Positions 27,566 through 36,167 of a DNA stretch of 60,831 bases are shown piece after piece. Origin of the DNA: Synechococcus sp. Cruz-7E5 (lineage in GTDB: Bacteria > Cyanobacteriota > Cyanobacteriia > PCC-6307 > Cyanobiaceae); assembly GCF_024345995.1 (NCBI RefSeq), contig NZ_JAGQCE010000016.1, forward strand, positions 1 through 60,831, written 5' to 3'. The notes beneath the pieces were generated by a model. That model was not told the origin of the DNA. It was given only the letters and a program-made list of their open reading frames with translations, and ran no database searches. Both the position numbers and the translations under genes were made by a program. Position 1 is the first letter of the stretch. Each line of letters starts with the position of its first letter.

Positions 27566-28194
27566 CCCGCCCAGATGTCAGCCAACTCCAGCCGCAGCCC
27601 GGGGAATTCGAGGGCGGCTTCCAGCATGCAGGTCTGCTCGATCCGCTGGGGGTCACCGTGGGCTGGCCACACCTCCACGGCCTGTTCCGCAGGCATCAGC
27701 AACCAACCGACGCGGGCTCCATTGGATTGGTAGAGAGCCATCTTGCGGCGAAGAGCGGACACACCCCGTGGTCCTTCGTCGCTGAGGCTGGCAAGCTCCA
27801 CCACCAGGTCCGGGCAAAGGGGCGGAAAGCTCCGCCGCTCGTGAGCGTTGAGGGCCTCCCAGCGCTGCAAACCAACCAACGCGCCATCAGGGCTGAGGAC
27901 AGACCCGTCAGGCAAGCGAAACCCCGTGGAGCTGTCGAACACCTTCCATCCGCTGTGGCTCCTGGCGAAGAGCTTGAGCTGCAGAAGCAATTCGGCATTC
28001 CGGGAGCCTGCTTCACCACCTGTAGGCGTCATCTTGATCAGCTGGCCACCGGCTGAGAGTTCCAGCACAGCTTCACTGTTTTCGGCACACACCTGTTCGA
28101 ACTGCTCGGGCGTGAGCCGCAGATCACTGGGGAACCGCAGCGGCGCCAAGGCATCAAATGAGACGGGGATAGCTGGGCTGGTGGTGATGGTCAT
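27562..28194 (-). CDS. Uma2-family (PD-(D/E)XK-like) nuclease
   Basis: A complete 210-residue Uma2 (DUF820) protein. Visible marks are LRLTPEQFEQVCAENSEAVL, GGQLIKMTPTGGEAGSRNAE, the catalytic SPDGALVGLQRW and LCPDLVVELASLSDEG segments with D, E and a following R-K, then GWLLMPAEQAVEVW. This family is abundant in cyanobacteria; it has a restriction-endonuclease-like fold, but its cellular role is unclear. A broken relative lies at 28754-29426. It is not obviously part of polysaccharide synthesis and sits between an IS remnant and glycosyltransferase debris. Confidence 0.85.
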   Translation of the reverse strand: MTITTSPAIPVSFDALAPLRFPSDLRLTPEQFEQVCAENSEAVLELSAGGQLIKMTPTGGEAGSRNAELLLQLKLFARSHSGWKVFDSSTGFRLPDGSVLSPDGALVGLQRWEALNAHERRSFPPLCPDLVVELASLSDEGPRGVSALRRKMALYQSNGARVGWLLMPAEQAVEVWPAHGDPQRIEQTCMLEAALEFPGLRLELADIWAG

Positions 28195-28232
28195 CGCCGC
28201 ATGCCAAAGCTGTTATCACTTTAGCGACGCTG

Positions 28233-28321
28233 ACCCACGTGGCTTCAGCGCCGGTAATGGGGTCATCAACGATGTCGGCCAGGCCGCCGGTGGGAATGGC
28301 CACCACGAGTGCACAGCGGCA
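28233..28321 (-). pseudogene. GT4 C-terminal fragment
   Basis: About 30 codons read CALVVAIPTGGLADIVDDPI then TGAEATW. This closely follows the nucleotide-binding tail of the GT4 at 29423 (VVAFRTGGLPDIVDDRVTG). It is isolated and lacks the E-x7-E that should precede it in frame. The flanking sequence 28322-28753 is protein-like in places (PEGTYGLPDPLRWLDPLMW near 28550; INSWVVRLETVFELSLRC near 28680) but broken and unrecognised. Confidence 0.55.
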
Positions 28322-28753
28322 CCCAGTTTCTGGAGTGAGCGGCGAATGGCTAGAACACAGCTGCGAAGGGGGGCTGAGTAGCCCAGGAGCTCCAGCAGAA
28401 AACCCCTCGCGCACGACGGTACTTTCCAGCAACGGCGCCAAGGCGACGCACGCAGCGCAGAGAGGCAACCCGCACCTGGCCCAGTAGGAGCTGAGCTACC
28501 CAGAAACCACATCAGCGGATCCAGCCAGCGCAGAGGATCGGGCAGCCCATAGGTCCCTTCTGGGCAGAGCCTCCATCGAAGCAGCTAATCCTCAGGAGGG
28601 GGGATCAGCACCGGCATCAGCTTCCGGCAGAAGAATGGTCATGCCGAAAGGGCAACGCAGCGACAGCTCAAAGACGGTTTCCAGACGGACGACCCAGCTG
28701 TTGATGGCAATCGAGAGCCTGTTCAGTGCGGCCGGTGCTGAGCTCCAGTTGCC

Positions 28754-29426
28754 TCAAGGCCGCTTCCAGTGCTTCATGCTCAGCCTGCGCATCATCGGGC
28801 AGGGACGAATAGGCGGCTCCAGCCGCAGACCAGGGAATTCTGCGCCGGCCTCCTGGACCTCAAGCTTTTCCAGGTGCTGTGGCTCAACGCGGGCATAAAA
28901 GACCTCCACAGCCTGCTCATGGGGCAGCAGCAACCAGCCCAGGATGGCACCGCGTCGGCCGATACGTTGCCATCCTGTGGCGCAGGGCGGCCCCCCTTCA
29001 CTGGGGCTGGCCAGCTCCACCACCTGCTCGGGGCAGACGGGCGCGAAGCCAAGACGCTGCATGGGGGTAAGTGACTCCCAGCGCTCTAGCTGCACCATGG
29101 AAGCATCGGGGCTGAGCACGGAGCCATCGGGCAGGCGGAAGCCGGATGAGCTGTCAAACACCATCCATGCGCCATGCTGATCGGCCCACAGCAGCAGGGC
29201 GCATGACCAGGCGGGATTTGCGGGCTCCTGTCTCGCTGCCGGTGGGGGACATCTGGATCAGCTGGCCATCGGCCGCCAGCTCCAGCACCGCCGCCTCACA
29301 GTTTTCGGCGCACACAAGGGCAAACTGCTCGGGCGTGAGCCGCAGTTCAGCCGGCAGGCGCAGCGGCGCAAGGGCATCCATCGGGGCTGTGGATGCTGCA
29401 ATCACTGGGCCGGCAGCGAGCGTCAT
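28754..29426 (-). pseudogene. Uma2-family nuclease, frameshifted copy
   Basis: The first frame (29426-29154) matches the start of the intact Uma2 gene at 27562: ALAPLRLPAELRLTPEQFAL, AADGQLIQMSPTGSETGARK. A shift near 29190 moves the product to a second frame, which reads MVFDSSSGFRLPDGSVLSPD, LTPMQRLGFAPVCPEQVVEL and LGWLLLPHEQAVEVF. A few residues are missing after SPSEGG, and the tail after GLRLE differs from the intact copy. The two genes are clear paralogues in tandem, one working and one dead. Confidence 0.85.
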
Positions 29427-30781
29427 GGCTGTACTTGACCTGAATGAGAAACGATAGTCATGCCGGTCGTGGACGACTTCGTTGCCATCGCCTGTCCGTA
29501 AACCTCCGCGTACATCCCGGCCACCCGCGCCGGATTCCAGATCCGCTCGGCCCGTGCTCGGGCAGCCACAGCGAGCTGGCGGCGACGATGGGGATCCTCA
29601 AGCACCCAGCGGATGGCGCCGGCAAGGGAATCGGGATTAAAACATTCCGCCAGAACACCAGTTACCCGGTCATCCACGATGTCGGGCAACCCACCGGTGC
29701 GGAAGGCAACCACGGGCGTGCCACAGGCGTGGGCTTCCAGGGCGGTGTTGGGCAGGTTGTCCTGGCGAGAGGGAATCACGAACACATCAGCGGCGGCATA
29801 GACCAGGCGCAGGCTGAGGTCGTCATGGAGACGTCCAACGTAGTGAATGGAGAAGCCCAGAGCAGGCGGCGACTGCGGACTGCTCTGGCCGAACACCACC
29901 AGCTGAAGAGCAGCCATTGGCGTACCGGCCATCTGTGCGTGCAATCGCTCCAGAGCCTCCAGCAGCAGATCAGCCCCCTTGCGGGGATCGGCGGTGCCGC
30001 CGATAGCACCGAACAGCACAAGGGGCGGCTCAAGAGGAAGGCCCAGCAGGATCCGGGCCTGAATCTGGTCAACCGGCGCCCAGGTCTTCAGATCGATGGG
30101 ATTGGGGATCACCGTGATCGGCCAGCTGCCCATCAGTGCACTGCGACGGGCACAGTCCGCCAGCCAGGTGCTGGGGCACACGATCTGCATCGGCCGGCGC
30201 CAGGCGCGGTGCTTGCGTAGCCAGGTGTTGCGGTTGAGGTCGGGCCCGGATTCATGGGGTGGGCGGCTTACGGGCGTGTAGCCGAGCGCGAAACGATCCT
30301 CGCGGCGAGCGGTTTCGCCAGGCCCAGGCGGATTGGTGTAGTGCTCTGCTCCACAGAAGGCCCACTGGTCGTGGAGGGTCCAGACCAGGGGCTGGAGCAG
30401 GCAACCGATTTCCTCGATCGAGAGAGTGGCATCGCCCAGCCAGTGGAGATGGAGCAGATTCACTCCCTGGCGGCGCCAGGTCTGGAGCTCCCGACCCAGG
30501 CCAGTGTCGGGCCAGGCAATTGAGTGCAGGGTGGGGTTGCCCGTCTGGAAACTGCTGCGCGCGATTCTGTTGAGTCGGGGTTGCAAACGGCGCCAGAGGC
30601 GAGCTTGAGAAGCTGGCAACCCTCCGATCACTGTTGGATCATCGCTGAGCTGGGTGATAGCGCGGAGCCTGGAGCGGATTCCATCGGAGCCTCCAAACTC
30701 AACAAGGCAGCGGTGAATGCGGTAGGCGGCACGTGCGGCGCCCCCACCGATATCGGAGGCGTTAACATGAAGAACGGTCAA
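29423..30781 (-). CDS. Glycosyltransferase family 4 (WcaC-like)
   Basis: 452 residues. The N-terminus is VLHVNASDIGGGAARAAYRI, the start typical of WcaC-type enzymes, with LLHLHWLGDATLSIEEI and LVWTLHDQWAFCGAEHY. The second domain has LVLFGAIGGTADPRKGADLL, IHYVGRLHDDLSLRLVYAAA and DNLPNTALEAHACGTPVVAF followed by GGLPDIVDDRVTG. Its stop overlaps the start of the broken Uma2 gene. The upstream neighbour is a methyltransferase pseudogene whose stop it overlaps by four bases. Confidence 0.87.
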   Translation of the reverse strand: MTVLHVNASDIGGGAARAAYRIHRCLVEFGGSDGIRSRLRAITQLSDDPTVIGGLPASQARLWRRLQPRLNRIARSSFQTGNPTLHSIAWPDTGLGRELQTWRRQGVNLLHLHWLGDATLSIEEIGCLLQPLVWTLHDQWAFCGAEHYTNPPGPGETARREDRFALGYTPVSRPPHESGPDLNRNTWLRKHRAWRRPMQIVCPSTWLADCARRSALMGSWPITVIPNPIDLKTWAPVDQIQARILLGLPLEPPLVLFGAIGGTADPRKGADLLLEALERLHAQMAGTPMAALQLVVFGQSSPQSPPALGFSIHYVGRLHDDLSLRLVYAAADVFVIPSRQDNLPNTALEAHACGTPVVAFRTGGLPDIVDDRVTGVLAECFNPDSLAGAIRWVLEDPHRRRQLAVAARARAERIWNPARVAGMYAEVYGQAMATKSSTTGMTIVSHSGQVQP

Positions 30782-31667
30782 AGGAACAAAGCAAGCCGTT
30801 TGGCCGCCTTTCGGGGGTAATCATGCGGATCGAGGATCGACACGCTCATCCGATGCTGCCCAGGGCTGAGATGGTGTTGGCGCAACTGCCACCATGGGAT
30901 CAGTGACTTGGATCTCCACTCCAAGGTGCGCAGTCGCGGCCAATTTGGGATCTTTATCTGACTGTATCGATAGCGGGTGGTGTGGCTCCCATCACATCCG
31001 CCAAGACTCTCCAAGCCAAGTTCAACGCAGAAGCGATCGAGATTATAGCGCAGGTGAAAGGTGGGGGGTATGTGGCACTGGATCATTGGGTAGACGCAAT
31101 TGGCGATCAACAGGTGTCCGCCGGGCCGCACTGCCTCCACCATCCGGCTAGCAAGGCGAGGATGTCAGGAACGTGTCCAACACATCGATGCTCACCAATG
31201 GGGCGTAGTGCTGGAAAAGGATCTGGGGCGAAAACCGAATGTTGGCATAGGGTCGGCAGCTCTCAACGTCGTGGCGGGTTGGATAGGGGTCGCAGATCTG
31301 AACCTCAGCTCATGACAGGATGGACGGACGCCACCAGACGCCAAAGTGTGCCAAATCCACCGCTGAAGTCCACCACCCTGTCAGGCGAAAGTGCCGCCAT
31401 GGCCGCAGTGATCCGCAGTGATCGTGCGCCGATGTCCATCGAAACATTGTGCTGCTAGATGAACATACCGATGAGCAGCCAGATCGGATGGTTGGAGAAG
31501 CGGGCGTACCGCCGCTCATCGGGCCGGCGGTCATCGCATCCTCACTCCTGCCAGGCCTGATCCATCAGCAGCCAGATCTGCTCAAGGCTGGGGTATGGGC
31601 CCACAGCGCTCAGCATCTGATCAATGGTCATCCGTTCTGAGGCAGTGAGGCTGTAAAGACTGGGATC
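30778..31667 (-). pseudogene. SAM-dependent methyltransferase, multiply broken
   Basis: The protein can be followed through several frames on the minus strand. From 31667: SLYSLTASERMTIDQML, GPYPSLEQIWLLMDQAWQE and a TGA, then RRYARFSNHPIWLLIGMFI and a TAG, then NVSMDIGA, SPDRVVDFSGGFGTLWR (SAM motif I), ICDPYPTRHDVESCRPYANI, YAPLVSIDVLD, a frameshift, and MVEAVRPGGHLLIANCVYPM to the stop at 30778. At least two nonsense codons and two frameshifts are present. Intact forms would methylate a sugar or other small molecule; the substrate is unknown. Confidence 0.78.
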
Positions 31668-31669
31668 AA

Positions 31670-32632
31670 TTATTGCTGGGAGCGGAGCAGCTGGCGTCCG
31701 TGAAAGCGCAGCCGAGCCTTGATTCGTGGCACAAGTTCGCGGCTTCGGCGCATGGAGGCCCCGCCGAAGTGATGGTCGAAGGTGTAGCGATCGGCGGCGG
31801 CATCGCGAAGCACAAACGAGGGGTGTACCAGCTCGCCCAGCCCTTCAGCAATAGCCGTGGGGTCTCGCTCGACGGTAGTATGGGTGGCGTCGGCGCCGAA
31901 GCCGACGTTGCTCACCAGATTGCGGTTAGGAAGGGAAGTGAGACCGCCGTTGCGGAGACAGGTGAGGGTCCATTGGTAGTCCCAGGTATCCGGCACACCC
32001 TCGCTGCAGAGGTGCTCCCAGATATCGCGCCAGAACTGCCGCTCAAGCGGATCCTCGAAGATTGTCTCCAACAGCCCTGAGTCCCGCAGGGCCGGCCAAC
32101 GCTGTAGGTCGACGTCATAGTGCTGCCAGCAACGGCGCCAGCTGGCCCAACCCCAGATCAAGGGGATGCGACCGAAGTAGTAACTGCCATCGCCACGCCA
32201 CTGGCCATCCTGGAAGTTGTTGCCGCTGATGCACCAGATCCGCTGATCGTCGCGGTAGCGCTCGAGGAGCTCGGCGCAATAGGGGAAGAAGTCGGGATGG
32301 GGAACGCAGTCGTCCTCCAGGATGATGCCCTCCTCCACATGCTCGAAGAACCAACTGATGGCACGGTTGACGCCCACCCGGCAGCCCTGGTTCATCTCGC
32401 TATAGAGCATCTTCACTTCGCAGGGCCAATCGATCGAACCAACGATCAAGTCACGGGTGGCGGACACCTTCTGCGCTTCCTCAGGCCGATCTGGATTCGG
32501 TCCATCGCATGCCACGAAAAGGCATGACGGCGCTGCCTCTCGGATAGCGTCGATCACCATCCGGGTGGTATTAGGGCGTCGCCAAGCGATTAGGAGAACT
32601 GGGGTTGGGAAGCCAGCCATGGATGAATTCAC
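31670..32632 (-). CDS. HlpA-like nucleotide-diphospho-sugar transferase
   Basis: 320 residues. It begins with PVLLIAWRRPNTTRMVIDAI and has LFVACDGPNPDRPEEAQKV, MLYSEMNQGCRVGVNRAISW, a GIILEDDCVPHPDFFPYCAE segment with the E-D-D metal motif, and IPLIWGWASWRRCWQHYDVD. This set is typical of the family often annotated as hemolytic protein HlpA-like or GT2-like sugar transferases in surface polysaccharide loci. Start at ATG 32632 overlaps the upstream methyltransferase stop by four bases. Confidence 0.85.
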   Translation of the reverse strand: MNSSMAGFPTPVLLIAWRRPNTTRMVIDAIREAAPSCLFVACDGPNPDRPEEAQKVSATRDLIVGSIDWPCEVKMLYSEMNQGCRVGVNRAISWFFEHVEEGIILEDDCVPHPDFFPYCAELLERYRDDQRIWCISGNNFQDGQWRGDGSYYFGRIPLIWGWASWRRCWQHYDVDLQRWPALRDSGLLETIFEDPLERQFWRDIWEHLCSEGVPDTWDYQWTLTCLRNGGLTSLPNRNLVSNVGFGADATHTTVERDPTAIAEGLGELVHPSFVLRDAAADRYTFDHHFGGASMRRSRELVPRIKARLRFHGRQLLRSQQ

Positions 32633-33450
32633 TCGAATGCAGCGCTAGAAAGATTCTTCAAACAATTCGTATCGCGAAGCGGAGCAACAATTCCTTGGCC
32701 GGCAGGAGTTGTGAGAATAGACAAGCCAAGATCTCGAAAAAACATAGTATGTTGATCAAAAGCTTCGTCAAATCCACGATTGGCGAAGTCATCAAGAAGG
32801 ATCACAGATCCCTGCTGCATTCTCGGCATCAAGAAGCGCATGCAGTCAATCTCTAATCGCCAGTTGTTAAGATCAACGTGCAGAAAGCTGATCTTGTCAG
32901 GTGCGCCAGAGGGCAGCGTTTGGCGGACATCGCCAACATGAAAGCAAACATTTGAATAACGAGAAAACGCCTGCATGACATCATTCGGGGTAGAAGCATA
33001 ATACTTGGATAGATCAAGCAGTCCTTCGCCAGAAAAGTCAGGCTTACGAAAAAGATCGAAAAGGTGAATTAATCTAGGATCACCGGTTTGCTGAAAATAG
33101 CTAGCAGCAGCAGCCATCATGAATCCTTTGCCCGTACCCAGCTCAACCAAATCTCCATCGAGATGCTCAGTGGCATTCAGACACCAAAGGAGTTGGTGAA
33201 CCCTCCAAGGAATTCGGTAGTCAGAACCAGCCGCAGTTATCGAAGATTGATAACATTGTTGGAAAGTTAAATCATCAAACCAACACTTGAGGTGGGGTGT
33301 ATCAAAGCAATCCGGGGGAAGCTCTGCAGAATGATCAACAGACGATAACCCAGCCCGAGTGAGTAGACGGTCTAAGATGGCATGAAGCCTGATGGCAAGC
33401 TTAGACTGATGCCTCACTGATTGAGACTTGAAGTATGAAGTTGAGTTCAC
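32629..33450 (-). CDS. TylF/MycF-like SAM-dependent methyltransferase
   Basis: 273 residues. SAM motif LDGDLVELGTGKGFMMAAAA (about residues 97-116), LIHLFDLFRKPDFSGEGLL, and HVDLNNWRLEIDCMRFLMPR followed by GSVILLDDFANRGFDEAFDQ, which holds the metal-binding DD pair of MycF/TylF-type sugar O-methyltransferases. A length of 273 fits. The gene is coupled on both sides by four-base overlaps with GT2 (upstream) and the HlpA-like gene (downstream). AT-richer codon use than most of the island. Confidence 0.82.
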   Translation of the reverse strand: MNSTSYFKSQSVRHQSKLAIRLHAILDRLLTRAGLSSVDHSAELPPDCFDTPHLKCWFDDLTFQQCYQSSITAAGSDYRIPWRVHQLLWCLNATEHLDGDLVELGTGKGFMMAAAASYFQQTGDPRLIHLFDLFRKPDFSGEGLLDLSKYYASTPNDVMQAFSRYSNVCFHVGDVRQTLPSGAPDKISFLHVDLNNWRLEIDCMRFLMPRMQQGSVILLDDFANRGFDEAFDQHTMFFRDLGLSILTTPAGQGIVAPLRDTNCLKNLSSAAFE

Positions 33451-34478
33451 GTTGATCTGCGAGGATTTAATAGAGTGATAAATGCAAAGAAGATGCGCAA
33501 TGCTCGCGCTCGAAGCCGCCTGGAGGAATCAACTATCTGACAGGCAGCCAATAAAGACAAAAGTTGGACATAGGACAAATCAGGATCAAAGCCTAGGGAA
33601 AGAGCAGCACGAAAACCAACCAAATTCCTGGCATGAACCAAATAAGCATATCGGATCTTAAAATACTCAACCCACAAGCGTAAAGCCTTGTCGGACAATA
33701 CGGAGGCACGAAGAGCCAAATTCAAAACAACATCCTGAGCCTTAAGATAGTCCGCCAATAGTCTCATATCTTGAGCAAACCTACTGCCCCCCCAAGATTG
33801 CCAATAAACAGAATTTAGGACAGTATGATGAAACCACGGCCGATCAACAACCAAACATGGCGAGCTGATCAAAGCAGCTCCAAAGTTGATCACAGGGAAA
33901 AAGGCATTATCCGAAAAAATCTTCCAGGCAGAAAAGTCGCAATTGGAGCTAATAATCATGCCTGTAAGAATGAAACCATTCCTGCAGTACCTTAGGGCAC
34001 TCAATGCTCCCGATGGGATAACTGAAGGATACTCGGGAAATGGCGCGCACTCAACACAATGCAACTCACCGGACTCCAGATAGCTATACCTTGGCGTGAA
34101 CAGGAGAGGGCATTCGATCACGCTTGCTGCACCAACTACATTCAGCAGAGGAACCAGAGATCCTTCCTCCAAATAATCATCATCAGTAAGAACGGCCCAA
34201 TACTGTGCGCGAGTCTTCTCGGCCATATCAAGAATATTTTTTGACATTCCCATATTGCTAGCATTTCTGGTAATTGTTACAACAACAGAAGATGGCGACT
34301 GGAGCTCTGACAACAATTCCTGATAATAGCTATCACTAATATTCAATGAGCAGTCGTCTTGGATCCAAACCCCAATCGAGCCAACGGGAAGTCCGTTTGC
34401 CTGCTTGATAATGGAGCGGGCAGCTGTCGCTGCACCGTCCTTTCTCATGTAAGCAGGAATCAGGAATTCGATCAGCAT
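33447..34478 (-). CDS. Glycosyltransferase family 2
   Basis: About 343 residues from the Met at 34478, which starts MLIEFLIPAYMRKDGAATAA. Further motifs are IGVWIQDDCSLNISDSYYQE, ITRNASNMGMSKNILDMAEK and WAVLTDDDYLEEGSLVPL, with DDD as the metal site. The longer frame to 34595 is unlike the family and runs into a PIN remnant. Its base composition is AT-rich, like 32629-33450, so the two were probably acquired together. Confidence 0.83.
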   Translation of the reverse strand: MLIEFLIPAYMRKDGAATAARSIIKQANGLPVGSIGVWIQDDCSLNISDSYYQELLSELQSPSSVVVTITRNASNMGMSKNILDMAEKTRAQYWAVLTDDDYLEEGSLVPLLNVVGAASVIECPLLFTPRYSYLESGELHCVECAPFPEYPSVIPSGALSALRYCRNGFILTGMIISSNCDFSAWKIFSDNAFFPVINFGAALISSPCLVVDRPWFHHTVLNSVYWQSWGGSRFAQDMRLLADYLKAQDVVLNLALRASVLSDKALRLWVEYFKIRYAYLVHARNLVGFRAALSLGFDPDLSYVQLLSLLAACQIVDSSRRLRARALRIFFAFITLLNPRRST

Positions 34479-34584
34479 GCAAGGTGGTGCAACCATTCCT
34501 TGTGAAGGCTTGCCAGGTGTTCGGTTACTGCGCGGCAGGACAGAAATGCCCGTCATGCGCTTAGCAGACAATACCCAAGAAAAG

Positions 34585-34787
34585 TCACTCAGCAATCAGG
34601 AGACTGTCGAACGGATCGCTGAGACGTTGCGGCAGGCCGGCCGTGTCAGCGGAGCGCAAAGGAGTGATGAAGTAAATTGGCAATGCACACCAAATGAAGA
34701 ATCTCCATCAGCTAGCTGCTGGTCAAGCTCGGGGCGGTGGTGATCATCATTGCGCACCCACCACAGAAGCAGGTGGGTGTCTAGCAA
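34585..34787 (-). pseudogene. PIN-domain (VapC-type) toxin, two frames, internal deletion
   Basis: At 34787 the frame reads LLDTHLLLWWVRNDDHHRPE then LDQQLADGDSS, the PIN N-terminus with first catalytic Asp. The second half appears in another frame as TPLRSADTAGLPQRLSDPFD then SLLIAE and a stop at 34585; R-D-P-F-D-x-L-L-I-A is the last PIN acidic motif. The total span is only about 200 bases against about 390 for a whole toxin, so the middle is deleted. A Phd antitoxin remnant lies directly upstream. Confidence 0.78.
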
Positions 34788-34909
34788 ACACGAATGCGAA
34801 CCTGCCCTCACGTTCAGCAGACAAACCATGACCTAATCGAGGGCGTGTTGAAACGCTCTATCCATCTGTATACAGTCCGATTGCGACTAACCCTTCCGCC
34901 AATTCGCCG

Positions 34910-35032
34910 CTAGAGGGCACTCGGCACCAAGCGCACCATCGGCTTACCTAGTAGGGCAATCCACACTTTGTCACCATTGAAGTCGACCCAAGTCAGCCAC
35001 GAGAGCTTGGACGTGGCTAGATAGAGATTGGT
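34910..35032 (-). pseudogene. Phd-type antitoxin, N-terminal remnant
   Basis: About 41 codons read NLYLATSKLSWLTWVDFNGD then KVWIALLGKPMVRLVPSAL and end at an in-frame TAG. This matches the N-terminal DNA-binding domain of Phd/YefM antitoxins (…AKSKLSxLxxxVxxGExVxIAxxGKPVxRLVP…). The C-terminal toxin-binding part is not readable. Located upstream of the PIN remnant at 34585-34787, as in a normal operon. Confidence 0.68.
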
Positions 35033-35577
35033 TTGGCGCAAGGGGCCCGTTCATAGAGCAACTCAGAACACATGCGCAAAGCGTGTCTACAGGTGCCAAA
35101 ACCAGAAAATATGAGAAACTCCCCACCCCAGCCGCCACCTGATTCAGCCTGAGTTAATGATATAGTTAACCCGTCCGGACATTCAACACATCCAAGCCGC
35201 TGCTGAACCAGAGGCTCTCAATCAGCACGGTGTCGACACCCTCAGCCTGACCTCGTCTACGGCCAGCGGTCCTTCACAAAGGCTGTCCAACATTGAACTT
35301 CGTGCCGTACAGCAGTGAAACTCCAGAATGGAGAGGACCCTCTAAGGCTAAATTCTGCTATGAACCATAGCTCGAATGGCATAGTCGTGTCAATTTACAC
35401 GGTCAGATCCGTCTGAACGCCGCGAGATTGATCATCAAGTCCGAGTTTGTTTCTGATACTTACAGAACCCATTCATGAAGGCTCGGCGATTTGAGTCCTA
35501 CCTTCAGCAGCCGCGCCTCCCCACCAAACCGACCGAGCGTCAGCCCCGTGCCGCCAGCTCATAGAACGTCTACCTTC
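35033..35577. other. 545-base stretch without recognisable genes
   Basis: No frame above about 60 codons has protein-like motifs on either strand. Base composition is mixed. It separates the Phd/PIN remains from an amidase remnant and may contain the unreadable 5' part of the latter. Confidence 0.4.
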
Positions 35578-35872
35578 CTACCGGGGTCTACCACTTGATC
35601 GTGGCCGGCAACGGTCACATGCACCGGCTGCATTCCTACATCCTCGATCTCAACGCCCACACTTGTCGAAGCAACAACAATGCCGTGGGAATCTCTGCGC
35701 CTGCATGGGCGGCAGCCCCGATCCCTGGACAATCCTGGGCACCGAGGTTCAGTCGGGGCCATGTGCCTGGAGGTGTCGGAGCTGGCCAGCAGCTTGCAGT
35801 GGCGGCAGATCTGCTCAGCCTCAGCGAGCATCAGCTCCGGAGCGATCACAAGCGAAGCTGCGTCCAGGGGTT
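35578..35872 (+). pseudogene. N-acetylmuramoyl-L-alanine amidase/PGRP-like remnant
   Basis: Plus-strand fragments in successive frames read TGVYHLIVAGNGHMHRLHSY and LDLNAHTCRSNNNAVGIS, then CMGGSPDPWTILGTEVQ, then MCLEVSELASSLQWR and ITSEAASRG. The Y-H-L-x-V, N-A-H-T, N-N-x-x-V-G-I-S and C-M-G-G-x-P-D-P-W blocks match cyanobacterial amidase_2/PGRP-type proteins, in which the His residues bind zinc. Two frameshifts and the loss of both ends make it nonfunctional. It is one of the few plus-strand pieces in the left 41 kb. Confidence is moderate because it rests on motif memory. Confidence 0.5.
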
Positions 35873-35923
35873 AGGGGTTCTCTGTACACCTGAACCTCAG
35901 GGTGGGCGGAATGATCCAGGGAT

Positions 35924-36088
35924 TCACTGGGTGGGGCAGTCGCAGTGGCGGGCGGCGCGCAGATCGCTGATCACACGCTCGATGATCAACCGCACCTGCT
36001 CCTGCATGCTGCTGTGATTGCGTGCAGCCACTTGTCGCAAGCCTTCGTAGTTGTCTTCAGGAATTCCCCGCAAGCTGAGTGATCGCAG
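35924..36088 (-). pseudogene. FitA-like ribbon-helix-helix antitoxin
   Basis: A 54-codon frame reads RSLSLRGIPEDNYEGLRQVA then ARNHSSMQEQVRLIIERVIS. The strand S-L-S-L-R-G-I-P-E followed by two helices is an Arc/MetJ-type RHH fold as in FitA antitoxins (T-I-R-x-I-P-E-x-x-Y-x-x-L…S-x-E-x-x-V-R). No ATG, GTG or TTG occurs before the DNA-binding strand; only a CTG at 36088 gives a full fold, so I regard it as probably dead. No FitB toxin follows. Confidence 0.55.
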
Positions 36089-36167
36089 GATGGTACCTTC
36101 ACCGGCGATATCACAGTGATACCGCCCCCGGGGTCTGCTGGATGCTTACGGTGATCTGAACCATGCC

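Noticed and set aside
35559-35849. Minus-strand frame with a PIN-like APELMLAEAEQIC segment
   Set aside because: The plus strand of the same bases gives a longer series of ordered amidase motifs, so the PIN-like stretch is probably chance antisense coding.
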